DNA of 64,000 bases from Diospyros lotus (GCF_014633365.1 NC_068346.1:31972639-32036638), one strand, 5' to 3'; numbered from the stretch's first letter, positions 9,857 through 21,783 are shown. A program made the numbers and translations. The notes: generated by a model not told the origin, from the letters alone.

Positions 9857-10600
9857 GATCCTAGTACCCTGCATTGTGATGTATGTGAAATATCAAAGCG
9901 TCATCAAGTCTCTTATCCTATTAGCAATAAACTGTCTTCTCACCCTTTTTACATTAATTCATTTCGATGTTTGGGGGCATCTAGGATTCCCAATTGTTCT
10001 GGGGCTAGATGGTTTATCTCTTTTATAGATGATTGCACTAGAATGATTTGAGTATTTCTTTTAAAGGACAAGGCTATTGTTAATATTGTTTTGCCTCACT
10101 TTTATACAATTATCTTGACTCAATTTGGCTCTCTTATTCAAAAATTTAGGACTAATAATACAAGGGATTATTTTAACCAGCACTTGCATCAATTTTTCTA
10201 GCAAAAAGGGGTTATTCACGAGTCTTCCTGCATCAACACTCCACAACAAAATGGAGTGGCTGAGAGGAAGATGAGACACCTCCTAAATGTCATTAGAACT
10301 CTTCTCCACCATCACAATGTTCCTAAGAATTTCTGGGGAGAGGCAGCCCTCACTGCAACCTACCTAATCAATAGAGTGCCTTCTAAAATTATTGGCCATC
10401 AAAGTCCTTTCCAGTTTTTTCCTCTCATTTTCTTGACATCAGTCTGCATAATTCCCTTCAACTTAGTTTTTGGTTGTATAGCCTTTGTTCACATTCCTAA
10501 ACAAGATAGAGACAAGCTAGACCCTAGGGCTCTTAGATGTATCTTCCTTAGCTATTCTCCTACCCAAAAAAGGCTACAAATGCTATCATCCTTCTACTAA
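9857..10600 (+). pseudogene. Copia-B integrase
   Basis: In shifting frames I read an HCDVC zinc-binding piece, then FISFIDDCTRM of the catalytic core followed by a stop near 10050. Next come a core stretch with a TAG near 10200, and NTPQQNGVAERKMRHLL, the conserved region around the third acidic residue (Glu of AERK). The end NFWGEAALTATYLINRVPS is clear. Integrase inserts the cDNA into host DNA. With several stops it cannot be expressed. Confidence 0.8.
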
Positions 10601-10688
10601 GAAATTTCTTGCTTCGAAGGATGTAACCTTTGTTGAGTCTCAAACCTTTTTTGGTTCTTCTAACATTGGTCCCCAAGGGAAGAATCAA

Positions 10689-11233
10689 TTGATAGGTGAC
10701 CAAGGTTTAGCCCTTCCTAGTCTGGATTTACTCCCTCTCAAGACATCAGAACCTACTGCATCTATTGGATCAGAACTTATCTTTGATAATGATCATCACT
10801 CATCTACTCCAAGTGATCACCATAGCCCTAAGCAAGCAGGTAAAACTGAGGGATCATCCCCAGTAAGGTTCAAAGGCTCCCCTTTTGTGTACCACATGAG
10901 ATAGCAACCTATTTCTCAACCTCAACAAGGTTCAGCATCTAATTCCCAGCTAGGTACTGAAATGATTTGTCCCTTAAATCTTGATCATTCTAACCCTAAT
11001 CCTGTTCATTCTAACCCTACTGATTTGGATATCCCTATTGCCATTAGAAAAGGGGTTAGAAGATGCACTCAGCATCCTCTAGCCAACTATCTTTCTTATC
11101 ACAGGCTGTCCCAAAGGCACAAAAGCTTCTCCACTTCCCTAGACACCATTGTCATTCCTAAATTAGTGGATGAGGCCTTAAAGGATCGTAAATGGAAGCT
11201 AGCCATGCAGGAAGAAATGAGAGCATTGGAGAA
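10689..11233 (+). pseudogene. Copia-B linker and RT start, cut by Copia-C
   Basis: The low-complexity Ser/Pro/His-rich linker between integrase and RT is followed by VRRCTQHPLANYLSYHRLS and by LKDRKWKLAMQEEMRALE, the start of copia RT. The text stops at the Copia-C insertion and resumes at 15715 with NNTWDLVPR, so the two parts join at one codon. Confidence 0.82.
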
Positions 11234-11557
11234 TCTTGGAGAAAGAGTCCTAGCTTATGAAGAAGTCACGGAAGCAGATAAGAAGCTAATGCACAGTAGA
11301 TAAGCCTCCAGCAAATCAAAGAAAGGAGATAAAAATGCAGCTAGATAAGTTCCTAAAATCTAGGAAAAATAATAGGAGTAGATAGAAGTTTTCTTATCTT
11401 ATTTTTCTGTTGTGTACTAGCTCCTAAATTCTAGGATTAGATTACATAGAAACTTGTATAAATAGGTTTCCCATCTATTGAATCAATTGAGGCGAGTTCA
11501 TTGATAAAAACTCGGCTTAAGTTCGGGGTTCCCTACTCTAGAGACTAAATTTGTTCA
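11234..11557 (+). repeat. Copia-C 5' LTR
   Basis: Begins TCTTGGAGAAAGAG (the 3' copy has TGTTAGAGAAAGAG, so the first TG is mutated) and ends TTTGTTCA. A TATA-like TTGTATAAATAGG occurs near 11455. Confidence 0.9.
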
Positions 11558-11570
11558 TGGTATCAGAGCT
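11558..11570 (+). promoter_or_regulatory. Copia-C primer-binding site
   Basis: TGGTATCAGAGCT directly follows the LTR and is a full match to the initiator tRNA-Met type primer site. Confidence 0.9.
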
Positions 11571-11599
11571 CGATTTTTTAACTGAGTATCTCGATCAAG

Positions 11600-12570
11600 A
11601 TGGCTAGCCCTAATCCAGCAGTCATTCTTGCGACTGAAGAATCCTCTCTCAGATCAGCGTCCCAACAGTCGAGTATGCAGCTTACCATTATTCCCGCCAG
11701 CACCTTCTCCATGGATAGCCAAACTTTGCAAATCACACAGCATAAGCTAAACAGCAGGAATTTTAGGGAGTGGTCTCAATCCGTGACTTTGGTGATTAAG
11801 GGCAAAGGAAAGTTTGGCTACCTCACTGGAACTGTTCCAACACCTCAAGAAGAATCCGAAGATTACCAGCGATGGGAAGTAGAGAACTCTATTCTCATGG
11901 CATGGCTAATCAACTCGATGGGAGAAAAGATAGGCCGAACCTATCTGTTTTACAAGACTGCAAGGGAAGTATGGAATGTAGTCCATGAGCTATATTCTGA
12001 TCTTGAGAATACTGCTCAATGTTTCGAGATTAGAGCAGTCATTCGGACTACAAAACAGAATGGACTCTCTATTACTGAATACTACAACAATTTATTGGAG
12101 TTGTGGCAAGAGATGGATTTAAATTATGATCCAAAGTGGGAATGCTCAAGTGACAGCCAGAAATATAACAAGACACAGGAGAAAGAGAGGGTTTTCGACT
12201 TTCTTCAAGGCCTCAATTCGGATTTGGATGAGGTTCGGGGACGCCTCTTAGGCCTTAAGCCACTACCAACACTTAGAGAAGCATTCGCGAAAGTTAGACG
12301 TGAGGAGAGCAGAAGGAGAGTCATGCTTGTTTCAGCAGAACACAACACTGGATTTGCCCTTGCTGCAACAAGAAAAGAAGAAAATATGAGGGCTAAACAG
12401 TGGTGCGAACACTGTAATAAGCCCTACCACACAAAAAGCAACTGCTAGAAACTTCATGGGAAGCCACCGAATTGGCAACCAAGAAACAAGAAGAAGAAGG
12501 AGAAGGAAAGACCAGCCTATACCGCTACAAGTGTACCTACAACTGCAAGTGTTCCTAATAACGAAAGAGG
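11600..12570 (+). pseudogene. Copia-C gag
   Basis: ATG at 11600. The Gag has KLNSRNFREWSQSVTLVIKG near residues 50-70, WEVENSILMAWLINSMGEKI at about residues 95-115, and a CCHC zinc knuckle CEHCNKPYHTKSNC at its end. A TAG at 12446-12448 (usually Trp before KLHGKP) breaks the frame, which stays open on both sides. The fold and gene order follow the same plan as Copia-B, but the proteins differ clearly. Apart from the one stop this Gag is well kept. Confidence 0.88.
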
Positions 12571-12975
12571 TATGGGATTAAATCTAACAGGAGATCAGGT
12601 AGATTTCGTGCAGAAATTACTGAATGGTGCACATATTCCAAAGGAATTAGATAGGCCAGCAACAGCTACTCCAACACCATCTTTGACCCAAAGAGGTAAC
12701 TCATTTTTTTCCTTAACTACTAGAGGGATAAGCAACAGCAGCTGGGTTGTGGATACAGGAGCATCCAATCATATGATCGGATCCATGGCTATGTTTGAAA
12801 ATTTTCAATTGGAAAATAGGGATCTAACTGTGTTAATGGCAGATGGAACAATATCTTCAGTTAAGGGAAAAGGAAAAGTGTATGTGGCTGGTTTAGTACT
12901 TGAATCTGTCTTATATGTGCCAAACTTAAAGTGTAGCCTGTTATTTGTGAGTAAACTCACTAAATGGGGCAGTTG
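12571..12975 (+). pseudogene. Copia-C protease
   Basis: The aspartic protease motif WVVDTGASNHM (near 12745-12775) is intact, and the domain runs to VLYVPNLKCSLLFVSKLTK. About 12970 the frame jumps to the late integrase, so GAG-pre-integrase and the integrase zinc and first catalytic residues are missing. The protease would release Gag and Pol parts from the polyprotein. Confidence 0.85.
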
Positions 12976-13719
12976 AGAGAAAATGGGATAGTTGAGAGAA
13001 AAAATCGTCATTTACTTGAAGTGGCTAGATCCTTGATGTTCACAAGTTCCACTCCTAATAGGTATTGGGGGGAGGCAATTCTAACAGCCGCTTACTTGAT
13101 TAATAGGCTCCCAACCAAAGTTCTAAAATACCAAACACCCTTGAATAACTTGATGACTACTTTTCCTTATGTTCAGATTCTCAATACTCTTACCCCAAAG
13201 GTGTTTGGATGTGTGGTCTATGTCTATCAAACCAGCCCAAATCGTCACAAACTAGAACTAAAATCATTCAAGTGTATTTTCATTGGTTACTCTCCTACCC
13301 AAAAAGGATATAAGCGTTATTGTCCTACATCACAAAAATTTTTTGTTTCTTGTGATGTAATATTTGATGAAACAGTTTTTTATCACACTAGTACTGCATC
13401 ACCAGTGGAAGAAAGCCATTGGGATCCCACAATTTCAATGCCTATCACACTGCCTATATCTCCCACTACTACTTGTGAAAATCCTGCAGTTGTTTGTTCA
13501 CAGCCTGCAACGATTGAACCCAGCAATATTCAACCATCAGCTGCTACAAGCCCAATATCTGATCACAGCCCAAATGAACTAGGGGAGACTGACCTAAGGG
13601 AAGGATTGAGTCCAGAAAAACCACTTAAAGTGTACTCAAGAAAGCTAAAAAATCTTGCTCCTCAAATCAGCCAGTTGTTGGAACCTGAGATTGGTCCAGA
13701 AAATGAGATAAAAATATAG
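12976..13719 (+). pseudogene. Copia-C integrase C-terminal part
   Basis: It starts at ENGIVERKNRHLLEVARSLM, the stretch around the last catalytic Glu. It continues through YWGEAILTAAYLINRLPTK and FKCIFIGYSPTQKGYKRY, a signature of copia integrase ends. A Ser/Pro/Thr-rich linker follows and the frame closes with a TAG at 13717-13719. The N-terminal zinc domain and the two Asp residues are lost in the deletion. Confidence 0.87.
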
Positions 13720-13738
13720 CAGCTAGCGGTGATCTGGA

Positions 13739-15301
13739 TCTACCTATTGCAGTCAGAAAAGGAGTAAGATCTTGTGTGAAATATCCCATATCGAATTATC
13801 TAAATTATCCCCACAGTTCAAGGCATTCACTGTAATTATGGATGAAGCTTCTATTCCCAGAAATATACATGAAGCTTTGGATGATACAAACAGGAAGAAT
13901 GCTGTGATGGAAGAAATGAAGGCTTTGGACAGCAACAATACATGGGAACTAGTGGACAGACCGAGGAATAAAAAGATTGTAGGCTGCAAATGGGTATTTA
14001 CTGTCAAATATAAATCAGATGGGAGTATAGATTGTTATAAAGCTAGGTTAGTAGCCCAAGGGTACTCTCAAACCTATGGAATAGATTATGAATAGACATT
14101 TGCTCCAGTTGCAAAGTTAAATTCCATTAGAATACTTCTATCCATTGTTGTTAATTTAGATTGGGAGTTATTTCAGTTCGACATTAAGAATGTTTTTCTA
14201 AATGAAGAACTGGAATAAGAGGTATATATGAAGATTCCACCTGGATTTGAAAACGAAGAAAGAATTTGAAAGGTATGCAAGCTACACAAATCTCCCTACG
14301 GTTTGAAACAATCCCCTAGAGCATGGTTTAAAAGGCTTAGCTCAACCTTAACCAAATTTGGTTACAAGCAAGGTGAGGCCGACCATACTCTATTTATTAA
14401 ACACTCAAATGGGAAAAAGTGCATATTGATTGTGTACGTTGATGATATAATTGTTACAGGGGATGATACTAATGAAATTGCAGCTCTAAAACAAAGACTG
14501 AAAGAAGAATTTGTGGTAAAAGACTTCGAAAATATGAAGTATTTTTTGGGAATGGAAGTAGCAAAAAGTAAAGAAGGTATTGTAATATCTCAACGAAAAT
14601 ATACTCTTGATCTTCTAAAAGATACAGGAATGCTTGCATGCAAACCAAGACAAACTCCACTTGAGAGGAATTGGAAGTATATGAAGAAGGATGATGATCC
14701 ACTAGTAGACAAAGAAAGGTATCAAAGGTTAGTTGGGAGATTGATTTATCTGTCTTTAACACGCCCAGATATAGCCTATTCAGTAAGCATCATAAGTCAA
14801 TTTATGCATGCCCCAACTCAATGACATTTGAAAGCTGTATACCACATTCTAGGATACCTAAAAGGCACACCAGGTAAGGGACTGTTGTTTAGGAAGACTG
14901 ATGAAAGAGGGGCAGAAGGATTTTCTGATGCAGATTGGGCAGGATCAGTGGTTGATAGTCAATCTACATCAGGTTTTTGTACAAAGCTATGGGGTAACTT
15001 AGTCACATGGAGAAATAAAAAACAGTCCATTGTAGCAAGAAGCAGTGCTGAAGCAGAATTTAGGGCGATTGCCCAAGGAGTTTGCGAATTAATTTGGGTG
15101 GCCAGATTGATGGAAGATCTACAAATGTTGTTAACCAAACCAACACGTCTCTACAGTGATAGCAAGTCAGCCATAAGCATCGTTAACAACCCCGTACAAC
15201 ATGATAGAATGAAACATGTCAGAATTGATCGACATTTCATCCAAAGAGAAATGGAAGATGGAGGAATAAAACTTAACTTGAGGGGCAGATATATTAATTA
15301 A
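13739..15301 (+). pseudogene. Copia-C reverse transcriptase and RNase H
   Basis: RT text begins at DLPIAVRKGVRSC after a frameshift and contains ALDSNNTWELVDRP, CKWVFTVKYKSDGS, YGLKQSPRAWF and the active site VYVDDIIVTGDD (near 14436), all intact. Stops lie at 14093-14095, about 14217, about 14268 and 14822-14824. The RT end GRLIYLSLTRPDIAY and the RNase H part (SDADWAGSVVD, SSAEAEFRAIA, HVRIDRHFI) are clear. The RNase H end is shifted near 15290. The catalytic pair is present but the gene cannot be translated through. Confidence 0.9.
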
Positions 15302-15374
15302 ATCCATGCCTAGACCAGGTTTTGAAACTCTCATCAACAAGTTAGGAATGAGAGATATCTATTCCTTAGCTTGA

Positions 15375-15385
15375 GGGGGGGGGGG
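15375..15385 (+). promoter_or_regulatory. Copia-C polypurine tract
   Basis: Eleven consecutive G residues lie directly before the 3' LTR and form the plus-strand primer region. It is more uniform than the mixed purine tracts of the other elements here. Confidence 0.75.
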
Positions 15386-15709
15386 TGTTAGAGAAAGAGT
15401 CCTAGCTTATGAAGAAGTCACAGAAGCAGGTAAGAAGCTAATGCACAACAGATAAGCCTCCAGCAGATCAAAGAAAGGAGATAAAAAAGCAGTTAGATAA
15501 GTTCTTAAAATCCAGGAAAAATAATAGGAGTAGATAGAAGTTTTCTTATCTTATTTTTCTGTTGTATACTAGCTCCTAAATTCTAAGATTAGATTACATA
15601 GAAACTTGTATAAATAGGTTTCCCATCTATTGAATCAATTGAGGCGAGTTCATTGATAAAAACTCGACGTAAGTTTGGGGTTCCCTACTCTAGGGACTGA
15701 ATTTGTTCA
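15386..15709 (+). repeat. Copia-C 3' LTR
   Basis: Starts TGTTAGAGAAAGAG and ends TTTGTTCA. Same length as the 5' LTR, with scattered substitutions, so the insertion is fairly young compared with its surroundings. Confidence 0.92.
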
Positions 15710-15714
15710 GGGAA

Positions 15715-17170
15715 GAATAACACATGGGATCTAGTGCCTAGATCAAAGGAGGTGGTTCCAGTGGACTGCAGATGGATTTTCAACTTAAAGTATAATGCAG
15801 ATGGATCTTTGGAAAGGTAAAAGGCCTAATTGGTGGCCAAGGGCCACACCCAAACATATGGGATTAATAACTTGTAGACTTTTGGTTCAGTAGCCAAGAT
15901 GATGACTATGAGGATTCACTTATCCCTAGCAGCTCACTGTGGATGGCAACTATAGCAACTAGATGTGAAGAATGCATTTCTTCATGGTGATTTAGAAGAA
16001 GAGGTATTCATGGAACAACCACCTGGAATCAAGGAAGGAAATGCAGATGAAGTGTGTAGACTAAAAAATGCCTTTTATGGCCTCAAGCAATCACCGAGAG
16101 CCTGGTTTGATAAGTTCTCCAAAGCCATGAAGTTATGGGATACTAGCAGAATAGAGGGGACCACACTCTTTTTTAAGCACTCAGTGAAGGGAAAGATGAC
16201 TACATTACTAGTCTACGTGGATGGCATTATTGTAACAGGAGATGACATGGAAGAACAAAAGGTTCTAAGAAGCAAGTTGGTTCAGAACTTTGAAATCAAA
16301 GACCTAGGATCACTTAGATACTTCTTGGGAATAGAAATGGCCTACTCCAAAGCAAGTATCTTTCTATCACAATGCAAATATATACTGGACCTCTTAAAAG
16401 AAACAAGTTTGCTAGGAGGAGGAGGAGTATGCACTCTAGTGGAACCTAATACTAAGTTAGGAGGAGATACCAGCAGTCCACTAGTAGACAAAGGGAGGTA
16501 TCAAAAGCTAGTAGGTCGGTTAATTTACTTGTCACACACCATGCCAGATATTGCCTATGCAGTGAGCTTAGTAAGCCAACTTATGCATTGTCTTACTAAG
16601 AATCATATGCAGGCTGTAAGAAGAATATTGTGTTACCTGAAAACAATTCCAAACAAAGGAATTATGTTCAAAACAGGTGGTACTTTAGATATACAAGGCT
16701 ATACAGATGCAGATTATACTAGATCATTAATGGATAGAAGGTCCACTACTGGATACTGCATATTTCTAGGTGGGAATTTGGTCTCTTAGAAAACTAAGAA
16801 GCAGAGGATAGTGGCAAGGTCAAGTGTTGAAGCCAAATTTAGGGCTATGGCACTCGGCCTATGTGAATTGTTATCGTTAAGGATTGTCCTAGAAGATCTT
16901 AAGGTTGTTGTTAATGAGCCAATTAGGTTATTTTGTGATAACTAATCAGCTATAAGCATTGCTCGTAATCCTGTGCAGCATAACAGGACTAAGCTGATTG
17001 AGATTGACAGACATTTTATGAAGGAAGAGCTTGAAAAAGGTATAATTTAAATACCCTATGTTCCATCCGAGAAACAAGTGGTTGATCTTCTAACAAAATG
17101 ATTGACAACTAGAAGAATTGAAGACCTAGTATGCAAGCTGGGAACAATGGATATTCATTCACCAGTTTGA
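15715..17170 (+). pseudogene. Copia-B reverse transcriptase and RNase H
   Basis: It continues the RT begun at 10689: NNTWDLVPR, CRWIFNLKYNADGSLE, then stops at about 15827 and 15873. From 15965 the frame is open: LDVKNAFLHGDLEEEVFMEQ, YGLKQSPRAWF and GRLIYLSHTMPDIAY. The active-site motif reads VYVDGIIVTGDD: the second catalytic Asp of Y-V-D-D is replaced by Gly. The RNase H part has TAG at 16787-16789, further stops near 16943 and 17049, and ends PYVPSEKQVVDLLTK. The enzyme is dead twice over. Confidence 0.88.
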
Positions 17171-17177
17171 AGGGGAG

Positions 17178-17408
17178 TGTTGATATGTGAAAGTTCAAGA
17201 GAAAGAAAGCAACTATCCATGACTGCTTCTAGAATGCTAAGGTTTTTAGAAAGTTTCTAAATCTTGTTTTTGGATAGTTTCCTAATTCCAAATTAGGATA
17301 CTTTCTTAATGTCTTTTATTGTAATCTTTCCAAAAGTTGTAAATAATCAACCCTATAACTAGGGTTGTATGTTAATGAAAGTTTTAAGCGTTTCCATCCA
17401 ATCTTACA
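17178..17408 (+). repeat. Copia-B 3' LTR
   Basis: Starts TGTTGATATGTGAAAG after the GAAGGGGAG tract and ends CAATCTTACA. Gypsy-A gag resumes in the next base. Confidence 0.9.
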
Positions 17409-17887
17409 GTGATACAGCCTAAGACTGTGAAACAGGCAACTAAAAGTGATAGGTTACAAGAGCCACTGTAGAAGATCTCATTAAGAAGCAAAGAACTCAT
17501 GAGGGGAACAAATTCATATTCCAGTCAGTAGGGGAATCATTTAGTGGCAATGAATCGAGGATCTAATCAAGAAGGAAAAAAAAAAATCTAAATTACAAGA
17601 ATCTAACAATTCGTCCAACGATTACTTCAAATCAACCTACAGGAGGAAAATTTGGTAATGTGGAACAACGTAGGCAAGCCGGTTTATGTTACATGGGTGA
17701 AATGCAAGGGAAGAGATTCATAGCCAATTTGAGGTTTTTAAAACTTGGTGGTTGTGATATAGTATTGGGTGTAGATTGGATGAAAACAATCAGTCCAATC
17801 AACTTTGACTTCAACAAATTGAAAGTCACCTTTGAGAAAGATGGGAAGAAGCTTACTCTTGCCGGTAGTTCGGACACAAGCTTATGA
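17409..17887 (+). pseudogene. Gypsy-A gag end and protease remnant
   Basis: After Copia-B the text resumes at VIQPKTVKQATKSDRLQE, a late Gag segment; the region between this and WTEFVD (about 70 residues in Gypsy-C) is missing. The zinc knuckle is reduced to GLCY, which is joined directly to the last third of the protease (FLKLGGCDIVLGVDWM, 17720-17785). The D-S-G active site is therefore gone. A poly-A run near 17576 and stops show further decay. Confidence 0.72.
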
Positions 17888-19440
17888 AAGGTGATTACAA
17901 GAAAAGGGCTGCAAAACATGTTGAAGAACAAGCTAGCACAAGTGGCACAGTTATTCACCATATAAGCCTTTGAAGAAATGTAAGGGCTGCAAGAGAAATC
18001 CAGTGAATTCTATGCGACCGTCGGCAATCAATCTCTACAATAATGGGAGGTACATAAGCTTGACTCTTTTACACATGATTTTAGTTGAGTACGAGGACCT
18101 CTTTGTAGAACCTACATCCCTACGACCTAAAAGATTGTTTGATCATGCCATTTCGAACCCATTAGTATTTGATCTTATCATTATCCACCAACTCTGAAGG
18201 CTGAAATTGAGAAATTAGTTAAAGAAACGTTACAAAAATCCATCATCCAACCATAGCCCTTTTGCTTCACTGGTGTTACTTGTCAAAAAGAAAGATGGCT
18301 CTTAGCGATTTTTCATAGATTATTGTCAATTAAATACAATAACAGTCAAAGAAAAGTTTTCCATCCCCATTATTGAGGACCTTTTGGATGAACTCAAACA
18401 TACCACTGTTTTTACCAAACTTGATCTAAGATTTGGTTATCATCAAATTAGGATGAGATTGGAAGACATTCCTAAAACAGCCTTTGCACCCACCAAGGTC
18501 ATTATAAGTTTAAAGTTATGCCCTTTGGGCTAACTAACGCTCTACCCACTTTTCAATCCTTTATGAATCAAATTTTTTAGCCTATCGACAAGATTTCATC
18601 TTAGTTTTCTTTGATGATATTCTTGTATATAACCCTACCTTTGGTCAACACCTTGACCACCTAAAAACTGCATTTGAGGTCCTTAGACTTAACTGATTGT
18701 ATTTGAAAAGTCTTTTTTTCAAAGGCAGGTGGAATTTTTGGGGCATTTTATCTTTGATCAAGGGGTGAGTACTAACCTTAAGAAGGTGGTTCCAATGCTT
18801 TCTTGGCCCAGACCTACTAATATAAAGGTTGTAAGGGGATTTTTTGGGGTTAACTGGATATTACAAAAAATTTGTTAAAAATTATGGAATTACAAGTAAG
18901 CCTTTGACAGAATTGCTGAAGAAGGACAATTTCTATTGGAATCCTTGGCAGAAGAAGCTTTTGAGAAGTTGAAAACAGCCATGGGTAAAGCTCCAGTGCT
19001 GACCCTACCAGATTTTAATAAACCATTTGTGTTGGATACTGATGCAAGTAATCTGGGAGTGGGGGCTATTCTTATGCAGGAAGGACAGTGAATAGCTTTT
19101 ATAAGCCAAGCCTTAGCTCCTAAAGATCTGGGGCTAACCATTTATGACAAGGAAATACTGGTCATTTTAAAAGTTGTGGATAAGTGGAGACATTATCCGA
19201 AAGATAAATAGTTTATTATAAGGACTGATCATGAGAGTTTAAAATACTTATTGTAGCAAAAATTGCATACTCAGTTACAAAAGAAGGGGATGACTAAGTT
19301 GTTGGGCCTCGATTATACTATCCAATATAGACAGGGAAAAGAAAACATGGTTGCTAATGCTTTATCCTGACATTTTGAAGAAGGGACCCATGCTGCCATT
19401 TCTACCATTGTTCCTGATTGGTTGCAAGAGGTGACGGCTA
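17888..19440 (+). pseudogene. Gypsy-A reverse transcriptase and RNase H
   Basis: Pieces in order are [22 protein letters not shown] followed by a TAG, then FIDYCQLNTITVKEKFSIP, TVFTKLDLRFGYHQIRM, and a shifted stretch with the active site FFDDILVY at about 18607-18626. This keeps both Asp residues but has F-F where V/Y is common. RNase H follows from about 18890: LTLPDFNKPFVLDTDASN (catalytic Asp), IYDKEILVI and FIIRTDHESLKYLL. A TGA at 19089 and several other stops occur. Synthesis and degradation functions are both lost. Confidence 0.83.
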
Positions 19441-19472
19441 GTTATGAGTTAGTTGACTAGACTAAGGAATTA

Positions 19473-20019
19473 TTGGAGCAATTGGTTATTGATTCTTCTA
19501 GTAGACCTGGCTACACACTGGTTAATGGCTTAATTTGGTTTCATGACCAGTTGGTGATAGGAGATTGTGATCAACTCAAGAATAACATTCTGCAATCATT
19601 ACATGGATCACCTTTGGGAGGACATTCAGGTATTCAAAATACTTATCATAAGGTGAAACAACTGTTTTATTGGCCACATCTTAAGAAAACTATGATGGAT
19701 TATGTGTTGGCTTGTAATGTTTGCCAACACTGTAAGCATGAAACGGTGGCAATCCCCATATTACTACAACCATTGGCAACGCCAAAGCAGGCTTGGACAA
19801 GCATATCCACGGATTTTGTGGAAAGACTGCTGAAATTAGAGGGCAGAGATTGTATTCTAGTGGTGGTGGACCAATTCACTAAATTTGCCTACTTTCTCAG
19901 TCCCTCACACCCTTTTACAAACCAAGAAGTAGCCAAGATGTTTTTGGATCATATTGTCAAGTTACATGGAATTCCTCATTCCATAGTTTCAGATAGGGAT
20001 AAGATATTTACAAACTTAT
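19473..20019 (+). pseudogene. Gypsy-A integrase, N-terminal part
   Basis: The open frame holds the HHCC zinc domain (H-S-G-I-Q...Y-H-K-V-K-Q-L-F-Y-W-P...C-N-V-C). It then enters the catalytic core with WTSISTDFVERL (first Asp), ILVVVDQFTKF and IVSDRDKIFTNL (second Asp region). It ends abruptly at the insertion of the inverted-LTR unit. On removing that unit the frame continues at 25812 without loss. Confidence 0.9.
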
Positions 20020-21769
20020 TGTAAAACCTGAAGTTTTTTAGGCGTCGTTGTACTGGAAATAAAGCATTTCCTTTTAAGTTGAAAGTTTCGATAGGCACAT
20101 GTGTAATTTTCGAGGAATAAATGAAGGATTTCCGAAAAATCATAGAGGCTAATGCAAGAGATCATTATCTTAAGGGATTTTGGAAGGTTTAAACAATTCT
20201 AGAGCTCAGGTGTTATAAGGGAAAAGAACTTTTGGGCTAAAGAGTCATTTGTGGGAATCTTGAAATATCTAGTGACTAGGTACTTAAGGAAACCAAATGG
20301 AGCTAACTAATTGTTGAAAGTGCAATAATAGGCAATGATTAAATCTAAATAACCATGTGGAAGCACACATCTCAAGGGGACACTTGTCACAAGGGCTTGC
20401 AAAGGCACAAATCCCAAAGCACACATGGCACGATCCTACGAAACTCATGATGAGCTCTTTTATCCAAGTGACACGTGGCGCACCCGAATTTGCCGGAGTT
20501 GTCCATAAATACTAGGCCTTTTGATGGATCATTTTTGCTATTAGACAAAAGGGTAAGGAGGTGAATTTGAGAGGAAAAGCTCTACCCAAAAACGAGGTGA
20601 AAAACGCTTCGCGGAAAAGTCTGGCCACTACCGTAAAGCGTGCCAAACAATGTCGAAGTAGTGAGGTAAGTCCATTGTCTTTCTGTAGTCCAGTAGAATA
20701 CTGAATAAGGGTCGCGTGGGTTCGAACAGCGGTCAAAACGAAGTCCGAACGAGGGAGAACGGGCCAAAAAATAGTGAGCGAGCAAAACTACCCCAGAGAG
20801 GGGGGGCGACGCGTGCAGCCCATGCATCACTGCCTGCTGTGCGTGCAGGCATGTGGGGGGCCTTCCCTCGATGCGTGTGGGATTCCCCTGCCCCACGATT
20901 TTTTAGTTTTGGTCTTTGATTTTATTCCTAAGACCCAATGTAAAAATATTCTAAGTTTGAGCTTCGAAAACGTGTAATTTTTGCAGAAAACTATTCCCGA
21001 ACCCTGTGAACAGTGTCCAAGGTGAATGTTTTTTGCATCCTTTTGCCACATATCGAACATTTGTCTTCATACGGGTAAGGGTGATTACTTGCATAGCATG
21101 TCTTTCCCTTAAACCGAACATTTTTCTCTCTCTTTGTCATGCATCACTTGGTGCGTGTGGCTAGATGAAGTCAGGACCTCATGTTAGACTGGTGAAAAGT
21201 CATGGAGATGTGTGAACATAATGGATTAGCAGGGGTGATTGCAACACCTCAGCATCTCTTCCACACGGGTGGTTTCACATCATTTTGCATAACTCATTTA
21301 CATGCATGCTTTCTTTCTTTGATGCACGCACTTAAATAAAATTGTCTAACCCGGTGTTTCATACCCCTGGAACATTCAACGTTTCAAGTGGGTTAGTCGT
21401 GACAGGTGTCCCAAAATCGAGCCAAAGAAAAGGGAAGGAAGTAGTCATCGGATAGCTAGTTTCTTTATGTATTGGTTGTAAAAGCACTGTACTGTAATTT
21501 TAAGTGTGAGTTTTTAATTGTTGTAAAAAGGGAGTCTAAAATGATCCCTGGTTCCCTATTTTGTATCAAGGCATGTTAGGTTATATTTGTGTTAAAGCAT
21601 ATAGTGGGAGCCTTAATTGTTTAGCTTATGATTTTAAAAGTTTTCATATTCGATTCTCTGTTTCCGTTGGCAAAGACTTCCATAAATGCCCCATAGATTA
21701 TCATATGGTTGTTAGCATCATCATGCATCACCGCGTATGCTTTGGAGAAAAGAAAAGCGGGGCGTTACA
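20020..21769 (+). repeat. Left LTR of the inverted-LTR unit
   Basis: About 1.75 kb, starting TGTAAAACCTG and ending GCGTTACA, i.e. TGTAA/TTACA inverted termini. It is much longer than the other LTRs here and partly GC-rich (20790-20900). The same sequence lies on the minus strand at 24024-25806. Confidence 0.83.
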
Positions 21770-21770
21770 G

Positions 21771-21783
21771 TTTGTATCAGACC
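21771..21783 (+). promoter_or_regulatory. Primer-binding site of the left arm, degenerate
   Basis: TTTGTATCAGACC begins two bases after the LTR. The right arm has the better kept TTGGTATCAGAG (minus, 24011-24022), an initiator tRNA-Met type site. Confidence 0.7.

Larger units (their letters stand above)
11234..15709 (+). mobile_element. Copia-C, Ty1/copia element nested in Copia-B
   Basis: A 4.48-kb element with two 324-bp LTRs, inserted in the RT region of Copia-B. Its flanks are GAGAA (11229-11233) and GGGAA (15710-15714), a 5-bp duplication with one change. Removing the element and one copy restores an unbroken RT frame. A perfect tRNA-Met primer site follows the 5' LTR and an 11-G purine tract precedes the 3' LTR. 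The region between protease and integrase C-terminus is deleted and several stops are present. Confidence 0.93.
7898..17408 (+). mobile_element. Copia-B, Ty1/copia element inserted in Gypsy-A gag
   Basis: Bounded by LTRs of 247 and 231 bp starting TGTTGA and ending CTTACA, with a weak tRNA-Met primer site and a GAAGGGGAG purine tract before the 3' LTR. It is interrupted in RT by Copia-C; without that it is about 5.0 kb, a normal copia length. The flanks (GTGGA and GTGAT) do not form a clean target duplication, and about 200 bp of Gypsy-A gag are missing at this place, so the junction was altered. All genes carry stops or shifts. Confidence 0.9.

Noticed and set aside
20512..21060. Frames on both strands in the left LTR and matching ones at 24961-25514 in the right LTR.
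   Set aside because: They lie in the GC-rich part of the LTR, overlap each other on both strands and are not kept between the arms.
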